Positions 12,884-23,210 of a stretch of DNA of 27,148 nucleotides are shown here, piece after piece. The notes under the pieces were generated by a model. That model searched no databases. It was given only the letters and a program-made list of their open reading frames with translations, and was not told where the DNA came from. Position numbers and translations under genes: made by a program. The stretch lies in IMG/VR virus record IMGVR_UViG_3300028592_000075, positions 1 to 27,148 of that record. The stretch is one strand, 5' to 3'. This DNA comes from a virus. How positions within the stretch are numbered: the first letter of the stretch is position 1; each line of letters opens with the position of its first letter.

Positions 12884-15168
12884 TAAGCATTACCTTTTCT
12901 ATTAGCCCAAGCTTTGAATTGAGCTACAGTCATTCCACGAAGGAAAGAGTTAGCACTAATAACTCGTGCAGGAACATAATCACTGACCAATCCATTCGTA
13001 GCATTCAATACCTTAACGGCATCACCAGCTCCAAGGAAATGGGCAGCATACAGTGTACCATTATTCAGAGGCACACCATTCGTTCTAAGCTGTCGAGCAT
13101 TCTCTGCCGTGAACAGTCTGATAGCTACTTCCTGTTGCTGTGGATTTAACCTACCATCGTAGGTTAGTCCAGTGTTGGGATAACGATTAACAAGATCATT
13201 CCACGTAGACTTCAGGAATTGGTATCTGCCAGTAGCTGTAGACGTAGGATTCTTAGCACTGTCATCACCAGCACTCTCAGAGGCTCTGATTGACGGGAGG
13301 TAATCATCATAGTTGATACCTGCTACGTCAGTATAAGCTGGATCGAGAGGGGGTAGTTCAGTGGTGAGGCTACTAGCCTGGGTGGTATATTCCTCAAGAG
13401 GTTCTAACGTATCAGGATTGAAGTCACCGATAGAGAATGATTGAGCATCAGCTTCAGTATCAGTCGCCTCATCGGCCCCCTCACCTACCCCACCAGTTAA
13501 AGGGGCGGCTGCCTCTCCCCCATCTGCACTAATGCCAAACAATCTATTAGCAAAATCTTCTTCGTAAATCTTAGAAGCATCAGTGCCAGTGACATTAGCA
13601 TAAGCATTGATCAGATTGTTAAGCGGGATGCCGATAGAGTTATCACCAGACGTTACATCGTTAGCAAGAGCAATCACTCTAGCGTTATTAACGTAAGCAG
13701 CCTTAGGAACAAACTCTACCGCATTACCATTCCAACGAGGCTCAAGGAGCTGGTTCATAGGAATGTTCTGCATCTCTACTCGTTCACCAGCAGTAGGGTT
13801 CTGAATAGGGACAGGGGCTGTCCATGCTCTATCGACTGCAGGGAGAAGTTCTTGTTCATAATTATTCTGAAGAACAGAAATAAACTGATCCTTATAACGA
13901 GCATCAATCTTACCATGAGTGCTGAGGAATGCTCCCACTTCATTACTACCAAGAAGCTCAACAATATCCTTGAACCCGATAGCACCTTCAGCAGAACGCT
14001 CATGAACATAAGCACTATTCACTGCATCATTAATCGCATCATTCAATTCAGTGATAAGTTCTGGACTACTAGTGTTAGTGATAGCACCAGCAGCCTGACG
14101 AATGTTGTCAGAGAATCTAGCACTACCCTCAGTATTGTCCGTGAGGTTCACAGTCTTGTTAGGATTACTAACTTCAGCCAACTTCTTCAACGCTTCAGGG
14201 GTCCAGATGTCTACACCGAAAGTGGTGTTAGCTAGGCCAAGATCATTGATAAGCTTAGACTGAGCAATCACTGGACCAAGGGTGGGATCATTAGCGTACA
14301 TCAACGAGTAAGTACTCTGTGTCTGCTTAAGAGCCCCTTCTAGTACAGCATTACTAACTTCACCATTCACCCACTTGTTGAACGTATCCATAGCCCCTTC
14401 AATAGGAGCAGTGATGTAAGCGTTGTCTTCTGAGTTACCAGTGAGATACTTAAGCTGGGCTACACTCTGTCCAATTACTGTATTGAGGTTAGTAGCAATC
14501 TCAGTCTTGTTATTAGGATTAGCGTTGATAGCAGCCATAGCTTCATTGATCTGACGTTGAGCAGAAGGGTATGCACTCTCTGCTAGACCAACAGTAGCCT
14601 GAGTATATTTAAGCCTCTGTGTCTCAGTAAGCTGTGCACCCCTACCTTTTAGAATATCTACTTCCGTATTAAGAGCAGCAAGCTCATTAGCTCTAGATTG
14701 AAACATACGATATTCGTCTACAGAATAACCCTTACTAAACGCTTCCTTAGCAAGAGCTTCATTAGCTTGCTGTTCAACCGTACCTTGAATAACAACATGA
14801 CCAAGGCCATTAGCTCCAGCGAAGTCTGTCCATACAGTATCGAAATCATCCTGCAATGCAGGGGCATTGGAGAGATATTGACGACGAATATTACGAGCCT
14901 TGATCATCGCTTCATTACGAGAGATAGAATTCTGATCAACAGCATCAGCTAGATCAAGTAGCTCATTCTCATATGCTGTAAGAATTTTAGCATTCTCATT
15001 CTCTATATTAGATTTGAAAACACCACCAGCTACTTGACCTAGGAATTCAGCAGCAGGGGCTAAAGCGTTAGCCAGCATAGCCCCACTATCGTCTTGTACA
15101 GGAGCTTGAACTTTGACCGTTGGTTCAATGCTACCTTCCATTAATGTATCACCGAAATTAACGGCCAT
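12883..15168 (-). CDS. Internal virion protein with C-terminal lytic transglycosylase domain
   Basis: A 761-aa structural protein, close in size to T7 gp15 (747). Residues 1-600 are helical, Ala/Asn/Gln-rich and low in cysteine, as in ejection proteins. From about residue 620 the sequence changes to a transglycosylase/lysozyme-like domain: SIRASESAGDDSAKNP with the likely catalytic glutamate E631, TGRYQFLKSTW, NPQQQEVAIRLF and LYAAHFLGAG. This would let the particle cut the peptidoglycan during DNA entry. In T7 the equivalent domain is at the N-terminus of gp16, so the location differs. AGGAGA precedes ATG 15168, and the start overlaps the 1664-aa gene by 11 bp. Confidence 0.82.
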   Translation of the reverse strand: MAVNFGDTLMEGSIEPTVKVQAPVQDDSGAMLANALAPAAEFLGQVAGGVFKSNIENENAKILTAYENELLDLADAVDQNSISRNEAMIKARNIRRQYLSNAPALQDDFDTVWTDFAGANGLGHVVIQGTVEQQANEALAKEAFSKGYSVDEYRMFQSRANELAALNTEVDILKGRGAQLTETQRLKYTQATVGLAESAYPSAQRQINEAMAAINANPNNKTEIATNLNTVIGQSVAQLKYLTGNSEDNAYITAPIEGAMDTFNKWVNGEVSNAVLEGALKQTQSTYSLMYANDPTLGPVIAQSKLINDLGLANTTFGVDIWTPEALKKLAEVSNPNKTVNLTDNTEGSARFSDNIRQAAGAITNTSSPELITELNDAINDAVNSAYVHERSAEGAIGFKDIVELLGSNEVGAFLSTHGKIDARYKDQFISVLQNNYEQELLPAVDRAWTAPVPIQNPTAGERVEMQNIPMNQLLEPRWNGNAVEFVPKAAYVNNARVIALANDVTSGDNSIGIPLNNLINAYANVTGTDASKIYEEDFANRLFGISADGGEAAAPLTGGVGEGADEATDTEADAQSFSIGDFNPDTLEPLEEYTTQASSLTTELPPLDPAYTDVAGINYDDYLPSIRASESAGDDSAKNPTSTATGRYQFLKSTWNDLVNRYPNTGLTYDGRLNPQQQEVAIRLFTAENARQLRTNGVPLNNGTLYAAHFLGAGDAVKVLNATNGLVSDYVPARVISANSFLRGMTVAQFKAWANRKGNA

Positions 15169-18100
15169 AAGATTCTCCTGTAATTTTATACATTTCCATT
15201 AGTGTCTTGATTTGATCCTCAGACAGATTACTATTATTGATGATACGAGGAATGTCTGCTGGATCGTATAACCCACTATTTCTAAAGAGCGTACGATACA
15301 GATCATCAGGATTACTTCTAATCTTCATCTTGTAGTAGTCAGCTACCTTATTCATAATGGCAACATTACCATTGAAGACACGAGATGCTTCAGCCATTAC
15401 GCTCTGATACTGCTTCATATCAGAAACCGAGAGATTCTCACGGGTATAAAGACCGAAGAGTCCATCCACCAGTTGTTTGATGTCATTATCCAACTGATCA
15501 GAAGCTTCCCAAGCTAACTTATTACCAGCCCAATACTGCACTTCATCCATCGTCTGGAAACCAGCAGCTTTCATAAGAGCTTCCATGTGGCTGATATCAT
15601 CATCCACTACCTGCCCCTTAGCCGTAACAATCTTACCACTCTCCAACATATACTGAGCTTTCATCGTATTAGAAAGACCAGTGAACAGTTGAAGGAACGT
15701 AAGACCAATCTGCTTATACTCATCTACATTCTCGTAGTTACCGGGAACGAAGGGAGCAGCTACAGCTTCAATGAAATTACGGATACGACCACCATCGCTA
15801 AGAAGCGAAGGGGCAGCAGAGCCAGCTAACATCTCAGGGATAGTACCAGTGATCAGTCCTCCAACGAACTCCGTAAGGGGTTCAGTAGAGAATGGCTGGA
15901 GACTACCAGAGAAGTCAACATTAGTATCTTCACCAGACAATGATGTAAGGAAACGATTGAGAAGAAGGTTAGCCATACCACCCTTGATCAGTTCTCTCTG
16001 TTCTACTTTCTCCGGAGGGAGGATACCATCAACGAATTGATCAACGAAGAAAACAGTGGGAACACCAAAGGTAACCGTATAACCAGCAATCAGTCTAGCT
16101 CGTTCACTTACCGTCAGATTACGATGACCTAAGATAAGGCCACTAGCAATCTTATGGGGGTTCTGAAGGAACTGCATGATGACAGAAAAGCTATTACTAT
16201 TATAAGGCATATCACCACCACGGTTCATATCACCAGTGATAGCTCTAACCTTAGCCGTAAGCTCTTCTCGTTCAGTAGCATCCAATGACTTCTTACCAAG
16301 ACGACGAAGCATTCTATCTCGTTCACTAATCCAGACCGTAGTCATAAGAGTTTGTTCACCAAGATCGAAGCCAGCCTTCTGAGCAACCTTCAATGGCGTA
16401 CCAGCAATCGTAGCAGCTCTCTGGACAACATTCCTGTCAGCCAGTCTAGCAAGATCGTCAGCTAGATACGAGTGAGCATTGACAGCAGCACTCATTCCAC
16501 TAAGTTCATAATCCTTTATCAGATCATTCATCTCATCAACACTAAGACCAGACATCTTACTGATCTTTAGCGTAGTAGCTGCATCAACACCACGATGCCA
16601 TGCACCGAGCACAGGAGCCTGTCTAAAGACCTTTACGAAGCCCTGTGGGTTGAGGGAAGCAATGATAGGAATAGCAGGTGCCATCTGAAGAGGAAGCTGC
16701 CTCAGCGGGTTCGCTGCAAGGAATAGACGGAATGCAGTGAGACGAGCAGCACTAGAGGGATTAGCCCTTGCAGCCGTTCTACCTACCTTCTCTACCCAAC
16801 CCCAGCCTTTAGAAGAAGCTACGTCAGCAGACCAATTGAAGAACATCTTCGATGCGTCATCAAGGAGGTTGGCATAACCATCCTGTAGTCCCTGAATATA
16901 TCTCCAAGCATGTCTAGCTTCATTAGCTCCCGGACCTGAACGAATAGCATCGATAGTTTCAGGGAACTTATAGCTTTCATTAGCAGGGAGAAGTCCCTTG
17001 AAGCTAGTAATCCACCGACGCTTGTCGGCTTCCAGAACATCACGGAATGCTACACGATTAGAGATAGAGGCAATAGAACGAACTAAGCTATCAATTGGAG
17101 ACTCCATACCTGCATCAGAGAGAGTTTTATCGTGGCCTACACGAGTTAATCTCTTACCACGCAGACGCTGAGACGACCTACCGGAATTGAACTGTACATC
17201 AAGCTCATCGTCAAAACGAGCATCCATACCAATGTTACGGTCATACTTCCAATCATATTCATTCCCATCCTTCAATGTACGTAGGCGCATAAGCTCAGCT
17301 TCTGCATCCTTACGTGTTTCAGCACGAGCAATAGTCTTCGTAGTACCATCAGGGGACTTGACAGTGATGTAGTACGGATCAGTATATCGAACATGGTAGT
17401 AGCCATCACGATAACCAAGCGTAGTGTCATCATCTCTAATACGTCTACCATAACCTTCAGTAGCATTGTTCTTAACTACTACATGCGTTACAGTTTCCCC
17501 ATTAAAATCCTCTGCCTTACGAAGAGAACCGATGTAACCACCACCTGCGTAGAGTTCATCCAGTTCTGTATTCGTCATCTTACCTACTTTACCGTCTGGC
17601 AGAAGGTAATCCCTCCCATAGACAGCACTACCACGAGCTTCCTGTTTAATCAGAAGCTGTGTATCAGTCGCCTTATTAACGAAGTATTCATAACCACGAT
17701 TACGAAGGGTCCGATTGACGTCTCTGTTCTCCAATACCCAAATAGTATCTTGAACCGTCTTCCAATCATTCAACACTTTCAATCCGTCTTCACTGATACC
17801 AGCAGCACGGATATTAGCAGCATTAAATACAATCTCTTCATCGTTAGCTATACGAATATACTGATCAACAAGAGACTGCTGTTGCTTACCAAGCTTCTTG
17901 AAACCGTCAGCTACACGCTTACCGTATTCAAGCATCTGCTTCTGAAGACCAGAAGCCTTATCAGCAGCACTAACACCAGCCGTATAAGCATTCTTATCAA
18001 TGTTAACACTCTTAGGAATAACCATCTGAGTGACACCACCCTCACGGGTGAGAGCTTTAACATCTGGAATTGGAATGAACTTCCACAGAGGGCTTACATC

Positions 18101-20152
18101 AAATCCATCGTAACCAATTTCACTTGGATCGTATTTGTAATCATGCTGTACCTGAACAACGAAATCACCATTACGTAAATCCTGTCCATCTCTTACTGGA
18201 CCATAGAGTCCATCAGGCTGACGAGACAAAACGGTGAGTTCACTATCCTTAATCCCATACTTACGTAGAGCAGCTTTAACATACTCCATACCAGCTAAGG
18301 CATCAGAGAAACCATTCTCCTTAGGGCCAAACACTTGGTTGAAACGGATACCGTTACCAAGCTCAGTAGCTTCAGGCTTAATGGTAGAGATAGTCTGCAT
18401 AGCTGAACGAGATGTTAAGCCATTAACATTCTTCCATTCGTTAATAACTGATTTCTTAGCAGCAGCCTTCTCTTTACGAGAAGCCCATACTGCACCATCA
18501 GCATCATCAATATGTTGAATGATATTCTTATCAGGTGTAGCAGCTACTTCATCGAACTCAGTCTTATGACGAATACGATTACCACCACCAACATCAGGAA
18601 GAATATCATTAGAGAGGGCAGAGGTACGATCAGTACCATACAACACTTCAGCCGCTCTATTATCCGTAGCTCTAACTACAATCTCATGAGCAGCTCTAGC
18701 CTTAGCGGGATTAGTATCCTTATAAATCTGAGAAACAGAAGTAGGCTGAGTGTTACCAGAGATATGTGCTCTCTGAACTTCAGGAAGATCACCCTGTCGA
18801 TCAGGGATAACTCCATTCAACTGATTACGTCTCTTGATCTGAATTGGAGCCATAGAAGCTCGAAGATCAAGCACCTGCTGACTAGTCATATTGTCAGTGA
18901 TAGAGAGACGATCAATAACATTGTCGATAGAGAATCCATCACCATTAGCAAGTTCATCGCTGATGACAGTACGGATTTGATTGATACTGGTCTGAGAAGG
19001 AAGTTGATTACGATTGAATATTTCAGACGGAATAGATTCGATAATACTATCTACGTCTGTTGCGTAGTCAGGAGCTGTAGGCTTCCACTCTAGAAGCCTC
19101 GTAGGATCGGTTATAGGGCCCGTGGAGGCCTGTTGAGCCTCTTGGGCTAGTGCACCCCTACGAAGAATCTCTGTGTCTAGCTGAGCCCCTGTAGCCGCTT
19201 TAAACACATCTCCAGTTGCAGAGAGGGTTTTACGAAGAGGTGAGAGAAGAACAGTAGCATCAAGAACGGAGAAGAAGTCATCAGCCCAACGATCAGTCTG
19301 ACTATAACCATTCACGCTAATCATTTGCTCAAGATTACGAATAGCACGTAGAGTGGTAGTGTTAGTCGTAATAGTCCCACTCATTGACTTAATCGTAGAG
19401 ATGAGAGCTTGAACAACAGGCTTACGTTCTTCAACAGGCACTCTATCCAAAGCTTCACGGATACGATTCTTACCTTCACCCATAATGAAGAGGGTCTGAA
19501 GAGAGTTGCCTACACCACCAGTACCCTCTACTCCTACGATGTTTTCAAACATAGCAGCATCAGCAGCATCAAGGAACGGAAGGAAAGATTCAGCTAAGAG
19601 CTTAACATTATCTTGGAATGCAGGAGTCTCTTCGCTATTAAGAGCATTGATCTGCTGCTGTGCCCAAGCATGATAACTATCTACTTCGTCATAACCAGCA
19701 GCAATGGCAGCTCTAAGTTCGGAGCCTTCAATCGTCTCACCTTCACTATCTGCTTCAGCAGCCGAGATAGCCACCTTAACACCGAGAGAAGGAGGGTTTT
19801 GATTAGTCTGGAAACCATAAAGGATATTCTGCTTCTCTTGGTCTGGAATATCAGGATTGACGAGAATAGTACGGAGCTGATCCATACTACCTTGTACGTC
19901 ATTTTGATCCCAAGATTGATTGATAGCATCGAGAGTGTTGCTAGACGTAGAGAAACTCAACTGATTAGTAATAGCTTTATAGGCACCATCTAAGTTACCA
20001 CTAGGGTCCAATGCAGCGCCTAAAGTAGCAATCGTATTGATCGTAGAAGCATTGGCAGCAGGAGAGGGTTTAGTACGGGGCTGAAAAGCCTCCATACGCA
20101 TTTCTTCCTTGCTACGATCCTTATTATTGAAGTCACTTAGATTCAGTGCCAT
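15158..20152 (-). CDS. Very large internal virion/ejection protein (1664 aa)
   Basis: At 1664 aa this is larger than T7 gp16 (1318), whose position and style it shares. It is mostly helical and charged, with few cysteines. Residues about 1-60 are polar and disordered. Two hydrophobic or amphipathic regions stand out: about 1130-1165 (LTAFRLFLAANPLRQLPLQM) and about 1355-1385 (AGYTVTFGVPTVFFVDQF). These are candidates for membrane contact in an ejection conduit. A more compact beta-rich part lies at about 600-720 and 850-1000. No transglycosylase motif was found, which fits with that domain being in the next gene. AAGGAA precedes ATG 20152. It may be a polyvalent injected protein carrying further activities, but none could be named. 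Confidence 0.78.
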   Translation of the reverse strand: MALNLSDFNNKDRSKEEMRMEAFQPRTKPSPAANASTINTIATLGAALDPSGNLDGAYKAITNQLSFSTSSNTLDAINQSWDQNDVQGSMDQLRTILVNPDIPDQEKQNILYGFQTNQNPPSLGVKVAISAAEADSEGETIEGSELRAAIAAGYDEVDSYHAWAQQQINALNSEETPAFQDNVKLLAESFLPFLDAADAAMFENIVGVEGTGGVGNSLQTLFIMGEGKNRIREALDRVPVEERKPVVQALISTIKSMSGTITTNTTTLRAIRNLEQMISVNGYSQTDRWADDFFSVLDATVLLSPLRKTLSATGDVFKAATGAQLDTEILRRGALAQEAQQASTGPITDPTRLLEWKPTAPDYATDVDSIIESIPSEIFNRNQLPSQTSINQIRTVISDELANGDGFSIDNVIDRLSITDNMTSQQVLDLRASMAPIQIKRRNQLNGVIPDRQGDLPEVQRAHISGNTQPTSVSQIYKDTNPAKARAAHEIVVRATDNRAAEVLYGTDRTSALSNDILPDVGGGNRIRHKTEFDEVAATPDKNIIQHIDDADGAVWASRKEKAAAKKSVINEWKNVNGLTSRSAMQTISTIKPEATELGNGIRFNQVFGPKENGFSDALAGMEYVKAALRKYGIKDSELTVLSRQPDGLYGPVRDGQDLRNGDFVVQVQHDYKYDPSEIGYDGFDVSPLWKFIPIPDVKALTREGGVTQMVIPKSVNIDKNAYTAGVSAADKASGLQKQMLEYGKRVADGFKKLGKQQQSLVDQYIRIANDEEIVFNAANIRAAGISEDGLKVLNDWKTVQDTIWVLENRDVNRTLRNRGYEYFVNKATDTQLLIKQEARGSAVYGRDYLLPDGKVGKMTNTELDELYAGGGYIGSLRKAEDFNGETVTHVVVKNNATEGYGRRIRDDDTTLGYRDGYYHVRYTDPYYITVKSPDGTTKTIARAETRKDAEAELMRLRTLKDGNEYDWKYDRNIGMDARFDDELDVQFNSGRSSQRLRGKRLTRVGHDKTLSDAGMESPIDSLVRSIASISNRVAFRDVLEADKRRWITSFKGLLPANESYKFPETIDAIRSGPGANEARHAWRYIQGLQDGYANLLDDASKMFFNWSADVASSKGWGWVEKVGRTAARANPSSAARLTAFRLFLAANPLRQLPLQMAPAIPIIASLNPQGFVKVFRQAPVLGAWHRGVDAATTLKISKMSGLSVDEMNDLIKDYELSGMSAAVNAHSYLADDLARLADRNVVQRAATIAGTPLKVAQKAGFDLGEQTLMTTVWISERDRMLRRLGKKSLDATEREELTAKVRAITGDMNRGGDMPYNSNSFSVIMQFLQNPHKIASGLILGHRNLTVSERARLIAGYTVTFGVPTVFFVDQFVDGILPPEKVEQRELIKGGMANLLLNRFLTSLSGEDTNVDFSGSLQPFSTEPLTEFVGGLITGTIPEMLAGSAAPSLLSDGGRIRNFIEAVAAPFVPGNYENVDEYKQIGLTFLQLFTGLSNTMKAQYMLESGKIVTAKGQVVDDDISHMEALMKAAGFQTMDEVQYWAGNKLAWEASDQLDNDIKQLVDGLFGLYTRENLSVSDMKQYQSVMAEASRVFNGNVAIMNKVADYYKMKIRSNPDDLYRTLFRNSGLYDPADIPRIINNSNLSEDQIKTLMEMYKITGESYGR

Positions 20153-20161
20153 TATTATTCC

Positions 20162-20608
20162 TTATCCTTTTTGATCGAAGACTGACGCAAAACCACCTAA
20201 ACCACTACGGATGGTATTAGTCCAAGCCCCGATAGTATTAGCTTGAGAAGTGAAGTCGGCTGCTGATTGTAGATTTTTATTAACAGCAGTATTGGCTTTA
20301 CTTTCTCCAAGGCTACCACTAACCAATCCAGCCAGATTACTAGACAATGCTCCTACAGCACCTACCTGACCACTAGAGCCAGACGTACCCTGATTTTCAC
20401 TGGAAGCGATAATCTGTGCTCTACGTATACGTTCTTCACGAATACGTTCTCGTCTAGATGTAGCTCCAGCAGTTTGCTGTTGAGCACTTTGGATATTTCT
20501 AGCCTCTCGCTCAGCGTTGGCGGCTGCACTTGCTGCACCAGCTTGTGCAATACCACCCACTACACCTACAAGGGCAGATAGGCCAGCAACAATTACTTCA
20601 ATTCCCAT
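20162..20608 (-). CDS. Internal virion core protein (T7 gp14-like)
   Basis: A 148-aa protein with a hydrophobic N-terminus (VIVAGLSALVGVVGGIAQAG). It continues as an Ala-rich helix (AASAAANAEREARN), then a basic arginine-rich stretch (RRERIREERIRRAQ), then a Gly/Ser-rich turn (GTSGSSGQVGAVG). This pattern is typical of T7 gp14-type core proteins, which leave the capsid and insert in the outer membrane during infection. GTG 20614 is in frame, but it directly abuts the GAGG Shine-Dalgarno, so ATG 20608, six nt after it, is preferred. It overlaps the preceding gene by 16 bp. Confidence 0.78.
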   Translation of the reverse strand: MGIEVIVAGLSALVGVVGGIAQAGAASAAANAEREARNIQSAQQQTAGATSRRERIREERIRRAQIIASSENQGTSGSSGQVGAVGALSSNLAGLVSGSLGESKANTAVNKNLQSAADFTSQANTIGAWTNTIRSGLGGFASVFDQKG

Positions 20609-20904
20609 TTCCACACCTCATAGTCTTCATGTTCACCAATCTTATTAGCACCACCAATAATTTTAATTATTCGATTATCTTTCGTATAAGCAAAAACATC
20701 TTCATAACCTTGGAAGTAGGCATCAATCATAAGCTCCGCCCACTTCTCTTTAATCTCATTGATGGTGTTTTTCGTTGTATTGTAAATAGCAACATGAATA
20801 AACAATTGTTCGTTAATATCTTCCAACCAGATACGATAGTCAGAAGTGGAATAATATGTTCGTCTATTTAGTTTTTTGACTATCTGACGGTCTGCATTAT
20901 TCAT
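20593..20904 (-). CDS. Hypothetical protein at the gp13 position (103 aa)
   Basis: A 103-aa protein lying between tail tubular B and the gp14-like gene, the place where T7 has gene 13. The central part (INEIKEKWAELMIDAYFQGY, then EDVFAYTKDNRIIKIIGG) has the helix-strand alternation seen in GNAT-like phage proteins of the T7 gp13 type. The conserved acetyl-CoA loop cannot be seen, so any enzymatic activity is doubtful. It ends with an aromatic strand (YEVWKWELK). ATG 20904 shares a base with the TAA of tail tubular B. The gp13-like assignment rests mainly on gene order. Confidence 0.55.
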   Translation of the reverse strand: MNNADRQIVKKLNRRTYYSTSDYRIWLEDINEQLFIHVAIYNTTKNTINEIKEKWAELMIDAYFQGYEDVFAYTKDNRIIKIIGGANKIGEHEDYEVWKWELK

Positions 20905-23210
20905 TATACTTGCTCCGCTACTGAGAATATCATTGACCAGCCATAAAGATGGAGATTACGATAAGGTTCAGTCCTAAATCTTAAACTTAATACCTTACCA
21001 TTCCCTCTAAGTTTATTACGAGTGACAATGGTAGAAAAACCATTATCGTAATTATCTTGATTATCAACTGGTATATATAATTTACGATAGCGATAAGCTT
21101 GGAATTCTCTACCCCATTTACCGGAACGATCACTATCAGACCAATCCCACCTAGCTTGTACTAAACAAGAAGACTGGTTGATAGGAGTCATATCCATATC
21201 AAAACCATTCTCAGTCCTACGGAGGTGGATAGTGATATAAGGTAGTTGTTTATCACGTTGGAAATCAGAACCAGACATATAATTGGTGATAAGATAAGCA
21301 GCGGCATCAACACCAATATTATCTTCACTATACCAATCTCTAAAATCTGTATTAGAATACTTGGCAAATGTGTAAGAGATACCACCAGCTATCGAATTGA
21401 TAATGATATAGCCTAATTCTCGTTGACTAACTCCAAGAAGTTCTTGTGCTGAAATAACAACTGGATCAGTATTAACTACTACTTGATCACCATTAACTAC
21501 AACATTATTTTCACTCAAGTCAATCTGGTAAGATAGGCCGATATACATAGCTACAGGTTTTGGATATACACCTTCTAATTTACCTATAGTATTCGTATAA
21601 AAAGCTTGTAGTTGTAGATCAAGAATCAACTCTCTTACGTTATTGGTAGATTGCGTATTATTATAATAGAGCCATCTAACTTTACGTTCATAACTATCGT
21701 AAGCACCATAAGCTAGTTGCTTATCACCAATATTAATCTCGTCATAAAATCTTTGAATTTTACCGAATGAAATATTATTGGATTGCCATGATCCAAATTG
21801 ATCTGGATTAATAAAATAGATAGCATCGTCTGACCAAAACATCAAACCATTATCAACAATAACGATAGAGTCTGGAGAAGTACAACCTTTATCGCTAATC
21901 TTTTCTACGATATAAGCTGTTGCAGTAAAGCCGTTATCACTACCGCCAACAACACGCCATACACCATTCTTAGCAACTACCATAAGTGAACTACCAAGAT
22001 TAACTAATTTCTGGATACCGTAAGCACCATTAACACGGATGAACCCGCCATCAGTTGCTACAATATCAGGAAAATCTTTGGAGGTTGGGTCACCTGCTTG
22101 GTAACAAGAAGTAATATCTGCAATACTGTCAACCACTCTACTAAACAAAATATACGAGGAGAGTTTAGGAGAATGACCATCACCATCAATAACTTCACCG
22201 GGGAAGCCGCCATAAAAAACTCTACCAGCGAATTCTGCAATGGAGGTAGCACCAGAAGGTGTTTCGTCTTGTGGAAGTGTTGGAACTGTTAGAATTAGAT
22301 TTGGATAACGAGCGTTGTTCTTATTGTTTTCAGAAATTCTACTAGCACCACGATCAAGAGCGTCTATAATAAAATAACCTTGCGCTGCTCTAGTTGTGCC
22401 GATAGGATTTTTATACAAATCATTAGGGAAGAATCGTTCAGTAATTCTATCGTCTGTGTCTTCTGCATCAGGATATAGAGAAGAGGTTACACTGTCAGCA
22501 TTTGAAGGATATTTATAGCCACTAGTTTCCAAGAATGCAGCAATAGGATCACTGATACCTTCATCATTAGCGAAGAGACGAGTAATACCCCAAGACTGAT
22601 TTCTTAGATTATAGATATGAGGTGGGTATTCCACTTCAATTCTATTACTAACTTCTGTACCACGAGTGACATCAACTCCACTGACAATATCATCTACGCC
22701 AAAGAAGTCTCTAATAAGAAGACGTTTAGTAGATCGAACAATTGTATCTGAGTCGACATATTCAAAAATGTAAACATCTTTATCACTATTGACAGCGACT
22801 AGGAGGCCATCCACACTAGCGAATGAGAACTTAACATTCAATGCAGAAGTAAGAAACTCTTCTCTATGAAAATATCCTTGTGACAAGGCAGCATTAGTCA
22901 TATGGAAAAAGTCTAATGTATTACCAATTTGTACAACTTGGATAAATCGGTCTGGATTACCACCAGCATTATTCCATTTAAACGATCGAACACCAATTGG
23001 GATAGCATCTGTATATTCTACGGTATTAGTGATCTCAGCATAGTTGGCTTCATAATCCATACCAAGCCTACGATTACGACTCCCATCAATATTTAAGACG
23101 AAGTTATCTTCATCTAGAGACGAATTATCAGGAGTCGTTAGAGGGCTTGCGTCGGTAATTAGTCCTGCGTTGAATTTGTTTACTTCCACTACGTTGTAAC
23201 TTCTCGCCAT
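20904..23210 (-). CDS. Tail tubular protein B (T7 gp12-like nozzle)
   Basis: A 768-aa protein, close to T7 gp12 (794). The N-terminal motif NKFNAGLITDASPLTTPDNS followed by NFVLNIDGSRNRRLG is the conserved opening of podoviral tail-nozzle proteins. The rest is beta-rich with repeated Asp/Asn/Gly turns, as expected for a propeller-like tail. It forms the distal tube through which DNA leaves. Start ATG 23210 is marked by AAAGGAGGT at 23216-23224, 5 nt away. It overlaps the preceding small gene by 83 bp in another frame and its stop overlaps the next start by one base. Confidence 0.88.
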   Translation of the reverse strand: MARSYNVVEVNKFNAGLITDASPLTTPDNSSLDEDNFVLNIDGSRNRRLGMDYEANYAEITNTVEYTDAIPIGVRSFKWNNAGGNPDRFIQVVQIGNTLDFFHMTNAALSQGYFHREEFLTSALNVKFSFASVDGLLVAVNSDKDVYIFEYVDSDTIVRSTKRLLIRDFFGVDDIVSGVDVTRGTEVSNRIEVEYPPHIYNLRNQSWGITRLFANDEGISDPIAAFLETSGYKYPSNADSVTSSLYPDAEDTDDRITERFFPNDLYKNPIGTTRAAQGYFIIDALDRGASRISENNKNNARYPNLILTVPTLPQDETPSGATSIAEFAGRVFYGGFPGEVIDGDGHSPKLSSYILFSRVVDSIADITSCYQAGDPTSKDFPDIVATDGGFIRVNGAYGIQKLVNLGSSLMVVAKNGVWRVVGGSDNGFTATAYIVEKISDKGCTSPDSIVIVDNGLMFWSDDAIYFINPDQFGSWQSNNISFGKIQRFYDEINIGDKQLAYGAYDSYERKVRWLYYNNTQSTNNVRELILDLQLQAFYTNTIGKLEGVYPKPVAMYIGLSYQIDLSENNVVVNGDQVVVNTDPVVISAQELLGVSQRELGYIIINSIAGGISYTFAKYSNTDFRDWYSEDNIGVDAAAYLITNYMSGSDFQRDKQLPYITIHLRRTENGFDMDMTPINQSSCLVQARWDWSDSDRSGKWGREFQAYRYRKLYIPVDNQDNYDNGFSTIVTRNKLRGNGKVLSLRFRTEPYRNLHLYGWSMIFSVAEQV

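Noticed and set aside
17393-18178. Open frame on the + strand inside the 1664-aa gene (261 codons)
   Set aside because: No ribosome site and a Ser/Thr/Ile/Asn-biased composition typical of antisense frames. The same applies to 18512-19093 and 13852-14235.
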